Below, in pieces: positions 26,646-36,947 of a stretch of 64,000 bases of DNA. Within the stretch, counting starts at the first letter, position 1. Every line of letters begins with the position of its first letter. The translations under genes were made by a program, and so were the position numbers. Under the pieces are notes generated by a model. The model worked only from the letters and a program-made list of their open reading frames with translations. It made no database searches and was not told where the DNA came from. This DNA comes from G965207335 sp965222825 (GTDB lineage: Bacteria > Pseudomonadota > Gammaproteobacteria > PS1 > Pseudothioglobaceae), in NCBI GenBank assembly GCA_965222825.1, contig OZ244964.1, positions 744,001-808,000 of the forward strand, written 5' to 3'.

Positions 26646-27802
26646 TTTGCTAATTCTATTACTTTTTTAGTGGCTAGTGATAAATCTTGTTCTGGGTAAA
26701 CCTTAACAGCACTACTTTGTAATATATTTTGTGCTTGTTGAGCATTTGTGCCTATTAGTCTAACAACTATAGCTATATTAATATTTAGCTCTTTTATTGC
26801 TTTAACAATGCCTCTTGCTATCAAATCACAACGCACTATACCACCAAAAATATTAACCAAGATGGCCTTAATATTACCACTACTTATAATAATTTCTAGA
26901 GCTTTTGATACTCTGCTTTCTGTTGTGCCACCACCAACATCTAAAAAATTAGCAGGTTTACCGCCATAATGGCTAATCAAATCCATAGTTGCCATAGCGA
27001 GTCCAGCACCATTTACCATACAACCAATATTACCATCTAGGGGTATATAGCTAAGCTGATATTTTTTAGCTAGAGATTCGTAATGATTTTCTTGTGAAGC
27101 ATCAAATAAACTTGCAATATCTGGATGTTTGTATAGAGCATTATCATCAAAATTAATTTTGGCATCTAGGGCTATAATATTATTATTTTTAGTGATAACT
27201 AATGGGTTTATTTCTAATAGGCTTAAGTCTTTTTCAATAAATACTTTGTATAAATTTTTTACTAAACCCGTAAATTCTTTAAAATTATTACTCTTAATAC
27301 CTAAGGTAAAAGCAATATCTCTAGTTTGGTGTTCTACAATACCAATACAAGGATTAATATAATTTTTAATTATACTATCTGGGTTATCATTGGCTACTTG
27401 TTCAATATCCATACCGCCGTATTTTGAGGCAATAATTGCGATATTTTTGCTATCTCTATCTATTAAAATACTTAAATATAATGCAAAAGCTATATCTTGT
27501 GGTTGCTCTAATAATAAACTATTTATTTTTAAACCATCGCTGTTGGTTTGCTCGGTAATTAGTTTGGAGTGTAATAATTTATTAGTAGCAGTAATAACCT
27601 CATCAATACCATTACACATAATAATGCCACCGCCCTTACCTCTACTACCTGCATGAATCTGTGCTTTTAGCACATAACTATCGCCTGCTAAACTATTACA
27701 AGCTACTTCGACCTCATCTATATTGCTTATCAATTCCCCGTTAGGACAAGGAATATTATATTGTTTTAGTAATTTTTTTGCCTGATATTCGTGTATGTTC
27801 AT
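26642..27802 (-). CDS. sucC: Succinyl-CoA synthetase beta subunit
   Basis: ATP-grasp subunit of succinyl-CoA synthetase. 386 residues (E. coli 388). The N-terminus MNIHEYQAKKLLKQYNIP and the nucleotide loop GSRGKGGGI are typical. The C-terminal part has GCMVNGAGLAMATMD and ANFLDVGGGTT, then LVNIFGGIVRCD. First gene of the sucC-sucD-yciO group, divergent from efp with a 37-base gap that must contain both promoters. Confidence 0.97.
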   Translation of the reverse strand: MNIHEYQAKKLLKQYNIPCPNGELISNIDEVEVACNSLAGDSYVLKAQIHAGSRGKGGGIIMCNGIDEVITATNKLLHSKLITEQTNSDGLKINSLLLEQPQDIAFALYLSILIDRDSKNIAIIASKYGGMDIEQVANDNPDSIIKNYINPCIGIVEHQTRDIAFTLGIKSNNFKEFTGLVKNLYKVFIEKDLSLLEINPLVITKNNNIIALDAKINFDDNALYKHPDIASLFDASQENHYESLAKKYQLSYIPLDGNIGCMVNGAGLAMATMDLISHYGGKPANFLDVGGGTTESRVSKALEIIISSGNIKAILVNIFGGIVRCDLIARGIVKAIKELNINIAIVVRLIGTNAQQAQNILQSSAVKVYPEQDLSLATKKVIELAK

Positions 27803-27839
27803 TTATTTTCATTAAAATAATGTAGATTTTATCATTAAA

Positions 27840-28403
27840 ATGGCATATTACTCTACAAACCAATTTAAAAATGGCTTAAAACTTATTTTAGACGGCAATC
27901 CTTGTATTATAATTCAAAACAATTTTGTCAAACCTGGTAAGGGGCAAGCATTTAACCGCGTAAAATTTAAAAACTTAATAAACGGTAGAGTTTTAGAAAA
28001 AACTTTTAAATCAGGAGAGTCTTTAGAAGGTGCTGATGTTTTAGAAATAAATATGCAATATTTATACAATGACGGCAATTATTGGCACTTTATGGATGAA
28101 AAAACTTTTGAGCAATATCAAGTTGATGCCAGCGTTTTAGGTGAGACTAAGTTGTATTTAGTAGCACAAGATATTTGTATAGTAATTTTATATAATAATC
28201 AGCCAGTGTCAGTAATACCACCTAATCATGTGTTATTAGAGGTAATTGATACTGACCCGGGCTTAAAAGGCGATACCGCAGGCACAGGCGTTAAACCAGC
28301 TACTATGGTAACAGGAGCCGTTGTTCGTGTGCCATTGTTTATTAATATTGGCGATAAGGTAAAAATAGACACCAGAACTAAAGAATATATTGCTAGAGTT
28401 TAA
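27840..28403 (+). CDS. efp: Translation elongation factor P
   Basis: Relieves ribosome stalling at proline runs. 187 residues. The loop that reaches the peptidyl transferase centre reads VKPGKGQAF; the lysine is the site beta-lysylated by EpmA in gammaproteobacteria of this type. The three beta-barrel domains are complete, ending KVKIDTRTKEYIARV. EpmA and EpmB are not in this window. Confidence 0.97.
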   Translation: MAYYSTNQFKNGLKLILDGNPCIIIQNNFVKPGKGQAFNRVKFKNLINGRVLEKTFKSGESLEGADVLEINMQYLYNDGNYWHFMDEKTFEQYQVDASVLGETKLYLVAQDICIVILYNNQPVSVIPPNHVLLEVIDTDPGLKGDTAGTGVKPATMVTGAVVRVPLFINIGDKVKIDTRTKEYIARV

Positions 28404-28513
28404 TATTATCAAAATTTAAAATAATAATAAATTTTTTATAAAAATCTTGCAACTAAATTTTTAAAAAAGTGATTGTTATTACAAAAAAATGATTAAAATA
28501 TTATGTTTTGTAT

Positions 28514-28588
28514 TGGGATGTCGCCAAGCGGTAAGGCAACGGGTTTTGATCCCGTCATACGGAGGTTCGAATCCTCCCGTCCCAGCCA
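28514..28588 (+). tRNA. tRNA-Gln (anticodon UUG)
   Basis: A complete 75-base cloverleaf including an encoded CCA. The acceptor TGGGATG pairs with CGTCCCA (one G-T pair), the anticodon stem ACGGG/CCCGT encloses a loop with TTG at 28546-28548, the T arm is GGAGGTTCGAATCCTCC, and the discriminator base is G. Confidence 0.97.
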
Positions 28589-28632
28589 TATAAAACATAG
28601 CAATACAGAGTAATATATTATAAAATTTTAAT

Positions 28633-29595
28633 ATGCATAAATTTTCTACTAATTTAAAAATTTTTAGTGGCAGTGTGAGTCAAAGTTTACACGCTGAAAT
28701 AATTAAATTATTAGCAACTAATGCTGGTAAGTCTTTTGTTGGTAGATTTAGTGATAATGAATCACAAATAGAAATACTAGAAAATGTTCGTGGTGAAGAA
28801 GTTTTTATTATTCAATCTATTTGCCCTCCTTCAACTGCTGATACTCTAATGGAGTTATTAATTATGGCGGATGCCTTAAATAGAGCATCTGTTAAAAAAA
28901 TTACTGCAGTTATACCTTATCTAGGATACTCAAGACAAGATAGAAGAGCAAGACTATCAAGGGTGCCAATAACCGCAAAACTAATAGCAAAAATGATTTG
29001 CACAGCAGGTATAGATAATGTTGTTACTGTGGATTTACACGCAGACCAAATTCAAGGTTTTTTTGATATTCCCCTTGATAATGCTTATGCATCTCCTATT
29101 CTTATTGATGATATTTTATCGCACAATTATCATGATATAGTAGTAGTATCACCTGATGTGGGTGGTGTTATTCGTGCTAGGGCTGTTGCTAAAGAGTTAA
29201 ATGATGCTGACCTAGCTATAATTGATAAACGCCGTCCTGCACCTAATAAAGTAAAAATTATGAATATTATTGGTAATATAGAGGGTAGAACTTGTATTTT
29301 AATTGATGATATGGTGGATACAGCAGGAACATTATGTAATGCGGCTAATGTTTTAAAAGAAAAAGATGCCAAAGCAGTCATTGCATACGCAACGCATGCA
29401 GTTTTATCTGGCAATGCTGTTAAAAATATTATAAGCTCTTCCTTAGATGAGTTAATAGTAACAAACTCAATACCGCTATCGGAAAAAGCAAAAAAATGCA
29501 ATAAAATAAGACAATTATCAATAGCACCATTACTAGCTGAGGTAATAAAACGCATTTCATCAGAGCAATCAATTAGTTCTATTTTTAGTCATTAA
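28633..29595 (+). CDS. prs: Ribose-phosphate pyrophosphokinase (PRPP synthetase)
   Basis: Makes PRPP from ribose 5-phosphate and ATP for nucleotide, histidine and tryptophan synthesis. 320 residues (E. coli 315). The flexible-loop and catalytic features are present: IPYLGYSRQDRR, VDLHADQIQGFFDIP, SPDVGGVIRARA and the PRPP loop LIDDMVDTAGT. It sits 45 bases after tRNA-Gln. In many gammaproteobacteria prs follows ispE and a tRNA; here ispE is 29 kb away. Confidence 0.97.
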   Translation: MHKFSTNLKIFSGSVSQSLHAEIIKLLATNAGKSFVGRFSDNESQIEILENVRGEEVFIIQSICPPSTADTLMELLIMADALNRASVKKITAVIPYLGYSRQDRRARLSRVPITAKLIAKMICTAGIDNVVTVDLHADQIQGFFDIPLDNAYASPILIDDILSHNYHDIVVVSPDVGGVIRARAVAKELNDADLAIIDKRRPAPNKVKIMNIIGNIEGRTCILIDDMVDTAGTLCNAANVLKEKDAKAVIAYATHAVLSGNAVKNIISSSLDELIVTNSIPLSEKAKKCNKIRQLSIAPLLAEVIKRISSEQSISSIFSH

Positions 29596-29669
29596 GACTA
29601 TTAAAACTATGTAAGTCTAATAATTTAGTAAAAATTACTAAAATTTATATTTAAGATTGAGAAAATATA

Positions 29670-30972
29670 TTGTCAGCAAAAATAAATAATATTAAAAATT
29701 TGTCAAAAATACCATTAAGATATGAATGGTCTTTTGCCAATAAAACAATAAAAGATACTGCATATATCACTCATGGTATTTATACCTATCCAGCTAAATT
29801 TATACCACAGTTAGCACAAAAATTAATAAATACATATAGCAAGGAAAATGATATAGTAATTGACCCGTTTATGGGTAGTGGAACAACTGTTATAGAGGCA
29901 ATTGTAAATAAACGAATAGGTATGAACTGATATAAATGAAATAGCAACTTTACTTGCTAAAGTAAAGACTACGCCAATTAATTATAATTTATTAATCAAT
30001 GAGTATAATAATTTAATATTAAGTTTAGAACACAAACTTAATGGAAGTTTGCAAAATGAATTAGAGGTAGCCAGAAAATATATTAACCTTCCTGATAGAG
30101 TAGATTATTGGTTTAAACCATATATAAAAGATAAATTAATTGTTATATTGCATAATATTTTTAAAATTGAAAATGACAATATAAAAGATTTTTTTCTGAT
30201 AATATTTGCCCAAATATTAAAATCTTGTTCTATTTGGTTACAAAAAAGTGTTAAACCTACTCGTGATTTTAATAAAAAAGACATTGACCCATTATCTAAA
30301 TTTGAATGGCAGGCTAAGCGAGTATTAAAAAAATATAATGATTTTAATAACATTCTTTCTAAGGAAGTTAAGAGCAATACTGAATATTATAGAATTATAA
30401 AAAATTGTGATGCAAAAAATATACCTTGTGCAGATGAAAAAGCAACATTAATAGTTACTAGTCCTCCATATGTAACCTCTTATGAATATGCAGATTTACA
30501 TCAATTACCTTTATTATGGTTTGGTTTTTTAAAAGAATTACCAATATTTAGAAGAAAATTTATTGGTAGTGCTTTTAGAAAAAGAACTAAAATTAACCTT
30601 AAAAGTGAAGTTGCTAGACAAATATTAAAAAAATTAGGAGACGGCAAAAAAGTTAAAGAAGTTGAAAACTACTTTGCGGATATGTTAGAAAGTTTTGTTG
30701 AGATGAAAAGAGTATTAAAAAAGTGCGGTAAAGTAGCAATAGTAATTGGTAACACAAAATTAAAAGGAGTTGATATTTTAAATGCTGAGGTGTTTAAAGA
30801 ACAATTTGAAAATATAGGATTTAGAACATTTGATATAATACACAGAGAAATCCCCTCAAAAATGTTACCGTCCACAAGAGACCCACAAAACGGTAAGTTC
30901 ACAAAAGTAACTAATGATAACAAATCTTTAATTTATCCAACTGAATATATTTTAATAATGGAGAAAAAATAA
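29670..30972 (+). pseudogene. DNA N4-cytosine (beta-class-type) methyltransferase, frameshifted
   Basis: The modification half of a type II restriction-modification pair. The frame from the TTG at 29670 contains motif I (IDPFMGSGTTVIEAI) and stops at 29930 just after RIGMN. The expected continuation DINEIATLLAKVKTTPI resumes one base later at 29929 in the next frame and runs to 30972 with motif IV as TSPPYVTSYEYAD. One extra base near 29925-29929 breaks the gene; the site is not in a long homopolymer. Otherwise the sequence looks well preserved. Followed two bases later by the apparent restriction enzyme. Recent inactivation or a sequencing error are both possible. Confidence 0.8.
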
Positions 30973-30974
30973 TA

Positions 30975-31676
30975 ATGAAGCAATTTAATATTGATAATTT
31001 ATTTGCCATATATAAAACTTATAAAGAGAAATATAACAATAAAGCATATAAATATATTAGTCAAGTATTAAATGATGCAAAACCTTTACATAAGAAAGCA
31101 TTTATCGGGTATGACCATGAGCAATCATGGAGAGCATTTAAAGGAAAAAATCTTGAAAAATTAATTGTTTATATAATTAAAGATGAGGTAAATTACTTAG
31201 GATTAAAAATTATTGATGGCAATCAACTTGAGCAAAAAAAGGAAGAAAATTTAACAATTGAGCTGTCACAAATTAAAAGAAATTTATTGATTGATTATGG
31301 AGAATTTGGTTATCATTTGCCTGATGTAGATATAATAATTTATGAACCAAAAACTCTAAAAGTTATTGCTGTTTTATCAAGTAAAGTAACTTTAATGGAA
31401 AGAATATCACAAAGCGGATATTGGAAGCTTAAATTACTTTCGCAAAAACTAACTAAACATATTAGAGTTTATTTTATTACACTGGATGAAGACCAAACAT
31501 TAGTTATTAAAAACCCTGCAAAAAAAGGCAGGGCTATTGTTGAGATTGACTTAGATGGTAGTTATGTTTTAAGTGAAATAGAAATAAAAGAAAGTAATAA
31601 AGTAAAGCAGTTTGATAAATTTATTGATGATTTAAAAAATATAATGAGGCTAGATATAGTATCCTCAAAACACTAA
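30975..31676 (+). CDS. Type II restriction endonuclease, BsaWI-like
   Basis: 233 residues, intact, starting two bases after the methyltransferase stop. The block HEQSWRAFKGKNLEKLI resembles the BsaWI-type endonuclease family, whose founding member cuts WCCGGW. The PD-(D/E)XK-type centre may be LPDVDIIIYE followed by VIAVLSSKVT. The recognition site here is unknown. An intact endonuclease beside a broken methyltransferase is unexpected unless the enzyme is inactive or another methylase protects the chromosome. Codon use is as AT-rich as the neighbours. Confidence 0.72.
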   Translation: MKQFNIDNLFAIYKTYKEKYNNKAYKYISQVLNDAKPLHKKAFIGYDHEQSWRAFKGKNLEKLIVYIIKDEVNYLGLKIIDGNQLEQKKEENLTIELSQIKRNLLIDYGEFGYHLPDVDIIIYEPKTLKVIAVLSSKVTLMERISQSGYWKLKLLSQKLTKHIRVYFITLDEDQTLVIKNPAKKGRAIVEIDLDGSYVLSEIEIKESNKVKQFDKFIDDLKNIMRLDIVSSKH

Positions 31677-31690
31677 ATTTATTTAATTAT

Positions 31691-33526
31691 TTATTCAACA
31701 GTAACAGACTTAGCTAAATTTCTAGGTTTATCTATGTCTGTGCCTAGCATTAACCCTACATGATAGCTTAATAATTGTAGTGATATATTAAATACTATAG
31801 GTGCTGTTATTCGTCCTACATTATCGGTAATTGCTATTACCTCCATATTATCAGTGGCAACTATTTTTGATAATTTATCTTCAAAAACTATCATTTCGCT
31901 ACCTCTTGCTTTTACTTCTTGCAGATTAAGCTTTAATTTTTCTAATAAATCATCTTTTGGTGCTATGGCAATAACTGGTATATGCTCATCTATTAAAGCT
32001 ATAGGTCCGTGTTTTAACTCTCCTGCTGGATATGCTTCTGCGTGGATATAACTAATTTCTTTTAACTTTAATGCACCTTCTTTAGCAATAGGATACATAA
32101 CACCTCTACCTAAAAATAAAGCATTATGCTTATTATTGAATTTATTAGCTAATTTTGCTATTACTTGTTCTTGTTGTAACGATGATTTAATTAATCTGGG
32201 TAATTTATTCAAGCCTGATATAATAAGTTGTTCTCTTTTTTTAGTTAATGAGCCACGCACCTTGCCTATGGCAACCATTAACAAAGATAATGCAACTAAC
32301 TGAGAGCTAAATGCCTTAGTGCTAGCGACACTTATTTCTGGTCCTGCCTGAGTTAAAAATGTAATATCAGATATTCTAGTTAATCTAGATTCTGGGGTAT
32401 TACAAATCGTTAGGGTTTTTAAAGAATTATTACATTTCTTTGCTTTTAATAACGCTTCAATGGTATCTGCTGTTTCCCCGCTTTGGGATAAACTAACAAA
32501 TAAAGTATTATCCAAAATAACAGGATTGCGATAACGATACTCACTTGCTACCTCAACAGCACAAGGCATTTTAATAATATCTTCAAACCAATATTTTGCC
32601 ACTAATCCAGCGTGATAACTTGTGCCACAAGCTACAATTTGGACATTATTTATTGACTTAAAAATATCCTCTGCCTGATAACCAAAAGCATTTACCATTA
32701 ATTGTTTTTTATCACATCTACCCTCTAATATATCTATTATTGCTTGTGGTTGGTCAAAAATTTCTTTGTGCATATAATGTTTATGCTCGCCTAGGCTAAT
32801 ATCATTATTAGTTAAACTAGAAGTTTTTATACTAGGTTTAATTAACTTGCCATTTTTATTATAAATAGTTAGTTTATTTACCTCTATATCAGCTATATCG
32901 CCATCTTGTAAAAATATAAATTTTTTGGTAATGTGTAATAAGGCATTAACATCAGATGCCACAAAATAACCATTATCAGCAATACCAATAACAAGTGGCG
33001 TTCCATAACAAGACACCACTAAATGTCCGCTATAATCTGGGGATATAACTCCAATAGCATAAGAGCCTGTTAGTGATTTACAAGTTTTGCTAGTAGAGTT
33101 TAATAAATTGTTATTTTTTAGATTATTACAAATAGAATGTGCTATTACTTCTGTATCTGTTTCTGAGGTAAATTTATAGCCCTGAACTAATTGTTGCTCT
33201 TTTAGAGATAGATAATTTTCAATAATACCATTATGGACTACGCTGATTTTATTATTGCAAATATGCGGATGGGCGTTTTTTTCGCTAGGTTTGCCGTGAG
33301 TTGCCCAACGAGTATGAGCAATGCCTATATTAGCGGATAGTTTTTTGTTATTAATAATATTTTCTAATTCTGCTATCTTACCTAAGGCACGATATCTCTT
33401 TAGAGTATTATTGCTAATTATTGCTAATCCTGAGGAATCATAGCCACGATATTCTAATCTTTTTAACCCTGCTAATAATTTTGTTGTTATATTTTCTTTT
33501 GCAATAGCGCAAATAATGCCACACAT
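31691..33526 (-). CDS. glmS: Glutamine--fructose-6-phosphate aminotransferase
   Basis: Makes glucosamine 6-phosphate for peptidoglycan and LPS. 611 residues (E. coli 609). The N-terminal glutaminase cysteine is residue 2 (MCGIICAIA). The SIS domains show VACGTSYHAG, SQSGETADT and ASTKAFSSQ, and the C-terminal tail is KPRNLAKSVTVE. It lies 12 bases after bioD, so there is no room for a glmS ribozyme; regulation in this group would rather be by small RNAs. Confidence 0.98.
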   Translation of the reverse strand: MCGIICAIAKENITTKLLAGLKRLEYRGYDSSGLAIISNNTLKRYRALGKIAELENIINNKKLSANIGIAHTRWATHGKPSEKNAHPHICNNKISVVHNGIIENYLSLKEQQLVQGYKFTSETDTEVIAHSICNNLKNNNLLNSTSKTCKSLTGSYAIGVISPDYSGHLVVSCYGTPLVIGIADNGYFVASDVNALLHITKKFIFLQDGDIADIEVNKLTIYNKNGKLIKPSIKTSSLTNNDISLGEHKHYMHKEIFDQPQAIIDILEGRCDKKQLMVNAFGYQAEDIFKSINNVQIVACGTSYHAGLVAKYWFEDIIKMPCAVEVASEYRYRNPVILDNTLFVSLSQSGETADTIEALLKAKKCNNSLKTLTICNTPESRLTRISDITFLTQAGPEISVASTKAFSSQLVALSLLMVAIGKVRGSLTKKREQLIISGLNKLPRLIKSSLQQEQVIAKLANKFNNKHNALFLGRGVMYPIAKEGALKLKEISYIHAEAYPAGELKHGPIALIDEHIPVIAIAPKDDLLEKLKLNLQEVKARGSEMIVFEDKLSKIVATDNMEVIAITDNVGRITAPIVFNISLQLLSYHVGLMLGTDIDKPRNLAKSVTVE

Positions 33527-33538
33527 TTTAATACTTAG

Positions 33539-34174
33539 TCAAAGACTTTTTAATTGAGATATAAAATTGTTAATATTATTATTATAACTTAGTATTGGTA
33601 TTTTACTGTATTTGTGGATAGCATTTTGATTATTAAAATTATTAGCACTAAAACTATTAAGCACAATAGCAAATATATCTAAATTATTCTTTTTTGCTAT
33701 TTCTATAGTTAATAATGCCTGATTAACACAGCCTAACTCATCTTTTATCACTATGACAATAGGCAGTTTAAGTGCTAGTATTAAATCAATATTTAAGGTG
33801 TTTTGTGCTATGGGGCTATAAATACCACCCACACCTTCTACAATAACAAAATCATTATTATTTATATTATTTTTACAAGCATCCACTAGATTTGTTAGAG
33901 TTAAGTTTTTATTATTAACAATACTGGCTTGTTCTGGCGATAATTGCTCGCTAAATCTGTATTTGCAAACTAAGTTTAAGGGCTCATTAGCTATATTTTT
34001 ACTAAGTTTAATAGCATCTTTTGCCACATATTCACCTGCTAGTATAGCACAGCCACTTGCTACTGGTTTACGAACTTTTACTTGGTGTTTTGTAGAAAAA
34101 TAATTAGCCAATAAAGCACCTATGGTAGTTTTACCAACATTTGTGCCTGTGCCTGTTATAAATAATCCTTGCAT
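33539..34174 (-). CDS. bioD: Dethiobiotin synthetase
   Basis: Forms the ureido ring of dethiobiotin from DAPA, CO2 and ATP. 211 residues (E. coli about 225). The P-loop is GTGTNVGKTT at the N-terminus, KPVASGC follows near residue 40 with the substrate-binding lysine, and EGVGGIYSP is the typical mid-protein motif. It stands between a repair nuclease gene and glmS, away from bioABFC, with 12-13-base gaps on both sides, so the three genes are probably one transcript. Confidence 0.93.
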   Translation of the reverse strand: MQGLFITGTGTNVGKTTIGALLANYFSTKHQVKVRKPVASGCAILAGEYVAKDAIKLSKNIANEPLNLVCKYRFSEQLSPEQASIVNNKNLTLTNLVDACKNNINNNDFVIVEGVGGIYSPIAQNTLNIDLILALKLPIVIVIKDELGCVNQALLTIEIAKKNNLDIFAIVLNSFSANNFNNQNAIHKYSKIPILSYNNNINNFISQLKSL

Positions 34175-34187
34175 TTTTAGGAAGTTC

Positions 34188-36698
34188 CTATGCTTGTATT
34201 CTGCACAAACTATCTAGGTTACAATAATCGCAAGCACCTTTAATTGGCGATACTTGACAGTTGCCATTTTGGAGATCATTACTTGTTTTTGTAAGTTGTT
34301 TTTGCCAGTATTGTTTTAATTTTATATAGTATTCTGCGCTAGGATTTTTTACTAAATAGTTAAGACTATCAGCACCAGCAAAACCTAAGTATTTAACCGT
34401 ATCGGCTTTTAAAATAGCAAAAATTACCCCATCAGTATCGTAATTAAGTGCATAAATTGCTAGTTGTGCTTCTGAGATGGTATTTGTAAATGAGCCATCT
34501 CTGGCGACTCCTAATTTAGTTAGGCTAGTTAAACTAGTTTTATAGTCAAATATTATTTTATTATTATTTATGTCTTCATCAATTCTATCAAAACGCACGC
34601 TAAATATTAGCCCTGCAATGTTTACTTGTTGCTTGTGCTCTAAGGAAATAATTTTAAAATTATCTCTTTTTAGTTCTAGTTGTAAAAAATTATTAATAAT
34701 CTTAAATAATCTAGCTTTTTCAATTTTTTCTAGCTCAGTATTTGCTAGTATAGTATCTAAATGTTTGTTGATAATTTGTGCTAAATTATGGCATTTTTTT
34801 AGTGTGTCTAGTGTTTTTAATTCATCCCATATCATCTCTAAAGCTTTGTGAATAAACCTACCTCTATCAATAGCATTAAAGCCTATATACGGCTCTATGG
34901 TATCATCAATATTTAATCTTATGGCAAAACCCTTAAAGGCACATTGTGCTTGATTGGATAATACCTTTATACCTTTTGTTATATTGTTATTGGTAATTTG
35001 CGGGGCTTGATAATCATCTATTTTTATTAGCTTGGTTAATTTATTATTTACCCTTTGTATTTGCTCTATATCACTATCAAAGTTAATCATAGGAGATGGT
35101 AATTGCTCGTTATTATCTTTGGTTTTTGCATAACTTATGTATATATTATTACTTATACTACTTAGGTTTTTTAGTGTAATATTTGCTCTTATTTGCAGTT
35201 GTTTATAATCACTGTCTGGCAATTTATATAATGTGGCTAAATGGTGGTCAATAAAATTTAGTTTTTTCAACACTCCGGGTAAAAAATCATTACTAGCATC
35301 TAATATCCAAGCACTATCAAAAAATAAACCTTGTGCTTCTAGCTGAGCTAAAATATAAATGTTTACAGTATCAACTTTGGGTTGAAAGCTGGTATTTATT
35401 AGTAATTGTTTTAGGTTTGCCAGGGCTTTACTAAATGTTAAATTTTTACTTATAACATCAAGAGTATTAAACTCAAGTTGGGTTTTTTGCCATTTGTTAA
35501 ATACTTGGAATTCATAGCTAGATAGGTGTTTATTATCGCAAAAACCCCAATGTAGTAAAATTACTATAAATTTATCTAAAAACCAACTATGACTTTGTTT
35601 ATTGGTGGTGATGTTTGGCATTAATTTTACTAGGTTTGACAATATTCTATTTAATTTAGGGCTTTGTTTACTAAAACTTAAAATAGTATTGACACTTATT
35701 TGATAATTGGTGTTATTTAATAGTTTATTGGCAATATTCGCCCTAGTATTAAGCTCGGTATCATAATTAGTGATATACGCTGAGCAAATCACTCTAGCAC
35801 ATAGTTTTCTTTTGATAAATCCCGTTTGCCATTGTTTACTAAACTCTAAAATATCCAGAGCACTAGATACTAAATTATAACTAGATAGTGTATCGCCTAA
35901 GGAAATATTATAAACCTTTTGATTGCTTGTTAATAGGTCTTTGTGATAGCCAAAAATATTATTAAGTTTAGTGATAATAGTGTGCTTAATATCTGCTAAA
36001 TTAGGCGCAACTATAGTTATTCTTTGCTTAGGTTTTTCTTTGTGTATTTTATAAACCCAATTAATTGCTGCTGTAATTTCATCGTTGTCATCAATAAAAA
36101 TTTTAGTAGTTATATTTTTTTCATTTATTGTATCTATGCTTAATTCTGTAATAGATAATTTATTAAATATAGCCTCTTGTTGAGGTGTTAATTTATTTAT
36201 GCCGTAGTAATAAATTTTACCATTTGTGTTATAAGTCAGGCTGTTATCAATAACCATATCAGCTAAATCAAATAAATTTATAGAATATTTTTTAGCTAAA
36301 AATTTGTGGTATTCGTCTATTAATATCGCAAATAAATTACTTCTAGTATTAAAACTAGACCTTAGTCTATTAACTGGGATTAAAAATTCTCTAATCAGTT
36401 GATATTCACTAATAATAGTGTTTATTAATTGGCTATTATTAGTATCAATATCTTGGATTTTATCACCTTGAGTATTAATTATAAACTGCCAAATAAAAAG
36501 ATCTTGGGTATCAGTAATTAGGCTACTATTAGTATTATTTTTTTGCCATAACATTTGCAAAAATTCTTTATACGGCAAAATTGTTGGCATTTGATGAGAG
36601 ATTAAAGTTTGTTGATAAATATTGCTTATCTCTAAAGACTGCCTATTATTAGCAGTTATTATAGTATCGTTATGAGAAATATTACCTAATAGTTTCAT
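34188..36698 (-). CDS. PD-(D/E)XK nuclease-type DNA repair protein with C-terminal cysteine cluster (TIGR03623-like)
   Basis: About 836 residues from the ATG at 36698 (a start 7 codons upstream, MCYYSID, is also open). The N-terminal two-thirds is a degenerate helicase-like region resembling AddB. The C-terminal 250 residues form a RecB-type nuclease: GRFIHKALEMIWDEL, IISLEHKQQVNIAG, FDRIDEDI and IIFDYKTS, then QLAIYAL. A lone cysteine (CAFKGF) plus the final CDYCNLDSLC could hold an iron-sulfur cluster, as in AddB. This family is common next to gammaproteobacterial recombination genes; no addA/recC partner is adjacent here. The exact role is unproven. Confidence 0.8.
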   Translation of the reverse strand: MKLLGNISHNDTIITANNRQSLEISNIYQQTLISHQMPTILPYKEFLQMLWQKNNTNSSLITDTQDLFIWQFIINTQGDKIQDIDTNNSQLINTIISEYQLIREFLIPVNRLRSSFNTRSNLFAILIDEYHKFLAKKYSINLFDLADMVIDNSLTYNTNGKIYYYGINKLTPQQEAIFNKLSITELSIDTINEKNITTKIFIDDNDEITAAINWVYKIHKEKPKQRITIVAPNLADIKHTIITKLNNIFGYHKDLLTSNQKVYNISLGDTLSSYNLVSSALDILEFSKQWQTGFIKRKLCARVICSAYITNYDTELNTRANIANKLLNNTNYQISVNTILSFSKQSPKLNRILSNLVKLMPNITTNKQSHSWFLDKFIVILLHWGFCDNKHLSSYEFQVFNKWQKTQLEFNTLDVISKNLTFSKALANLKQLLINTSFQPKVDTVNIYILAQLEAQGLFFDSAWILDASNDFLPGVLKKLNFIDHHLATLYKLPDSDYKQLQIRANITLKNLSSISNNIYISYAKTKDNNEQLPSPMINFDSDIEQIQRVNNKLTKLIKIDDYQAPQITNNNITKGIKVLSNQAQCAFKGFAIRLNIDDTIEPYIGFNAIDRGRFIHKALEMIWDELKTLDTLKKCHNLAQIINKHLDTILANTELEKIEKARLFKIINNFLQLELKRDNFKIISLEHKQQVNIAGLIFSVRFDRIDEDINNNKIIFDYKTSLTSLTKLGVARDGSFTNTISEAQLAIYALNYDTDGVIFAILKADTVKYLGFAGADSLNYLVKNPSAEYYIKLKQYWQKQLTKTSNDLQNGNCQVSPIKGACDYCNLDSLCRIQA

Positions 36699-36947
36699 AT
36701 CAATACTATAATAACACATTTGTTAAATTATTACACAGCAAGGCTAGTAAAATCTAGTTTTGCTTGTTTTAATATTTTTTATTTTCGTGTGATAATAAAA
36801 ATCATATACTTAATATAAAAATTCTAAAATATAAGGTGTTTAAGAGGTTATAATGATATTTACTGTAATTTTATTATAAGTTGTTCAGATTGGACTATTT
36901 AGTAATTTAAGTGGTAATAATATAATTTATAGAAAACTAAATATATA

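Noticed and set aside
28404..28513. Additional RNA gene next to tRNA-Gln
   Set aside because: Only AT-rich sequence without a foldable cloverleaf or known RNA motif is seen.
31691..33538. Possible glmS ribozyme upstream of glmS
   Set aside because: bioD ends only 12 bases before the glmS start, leaving no room; glmS ribozymes are also mainly Gram-positive.
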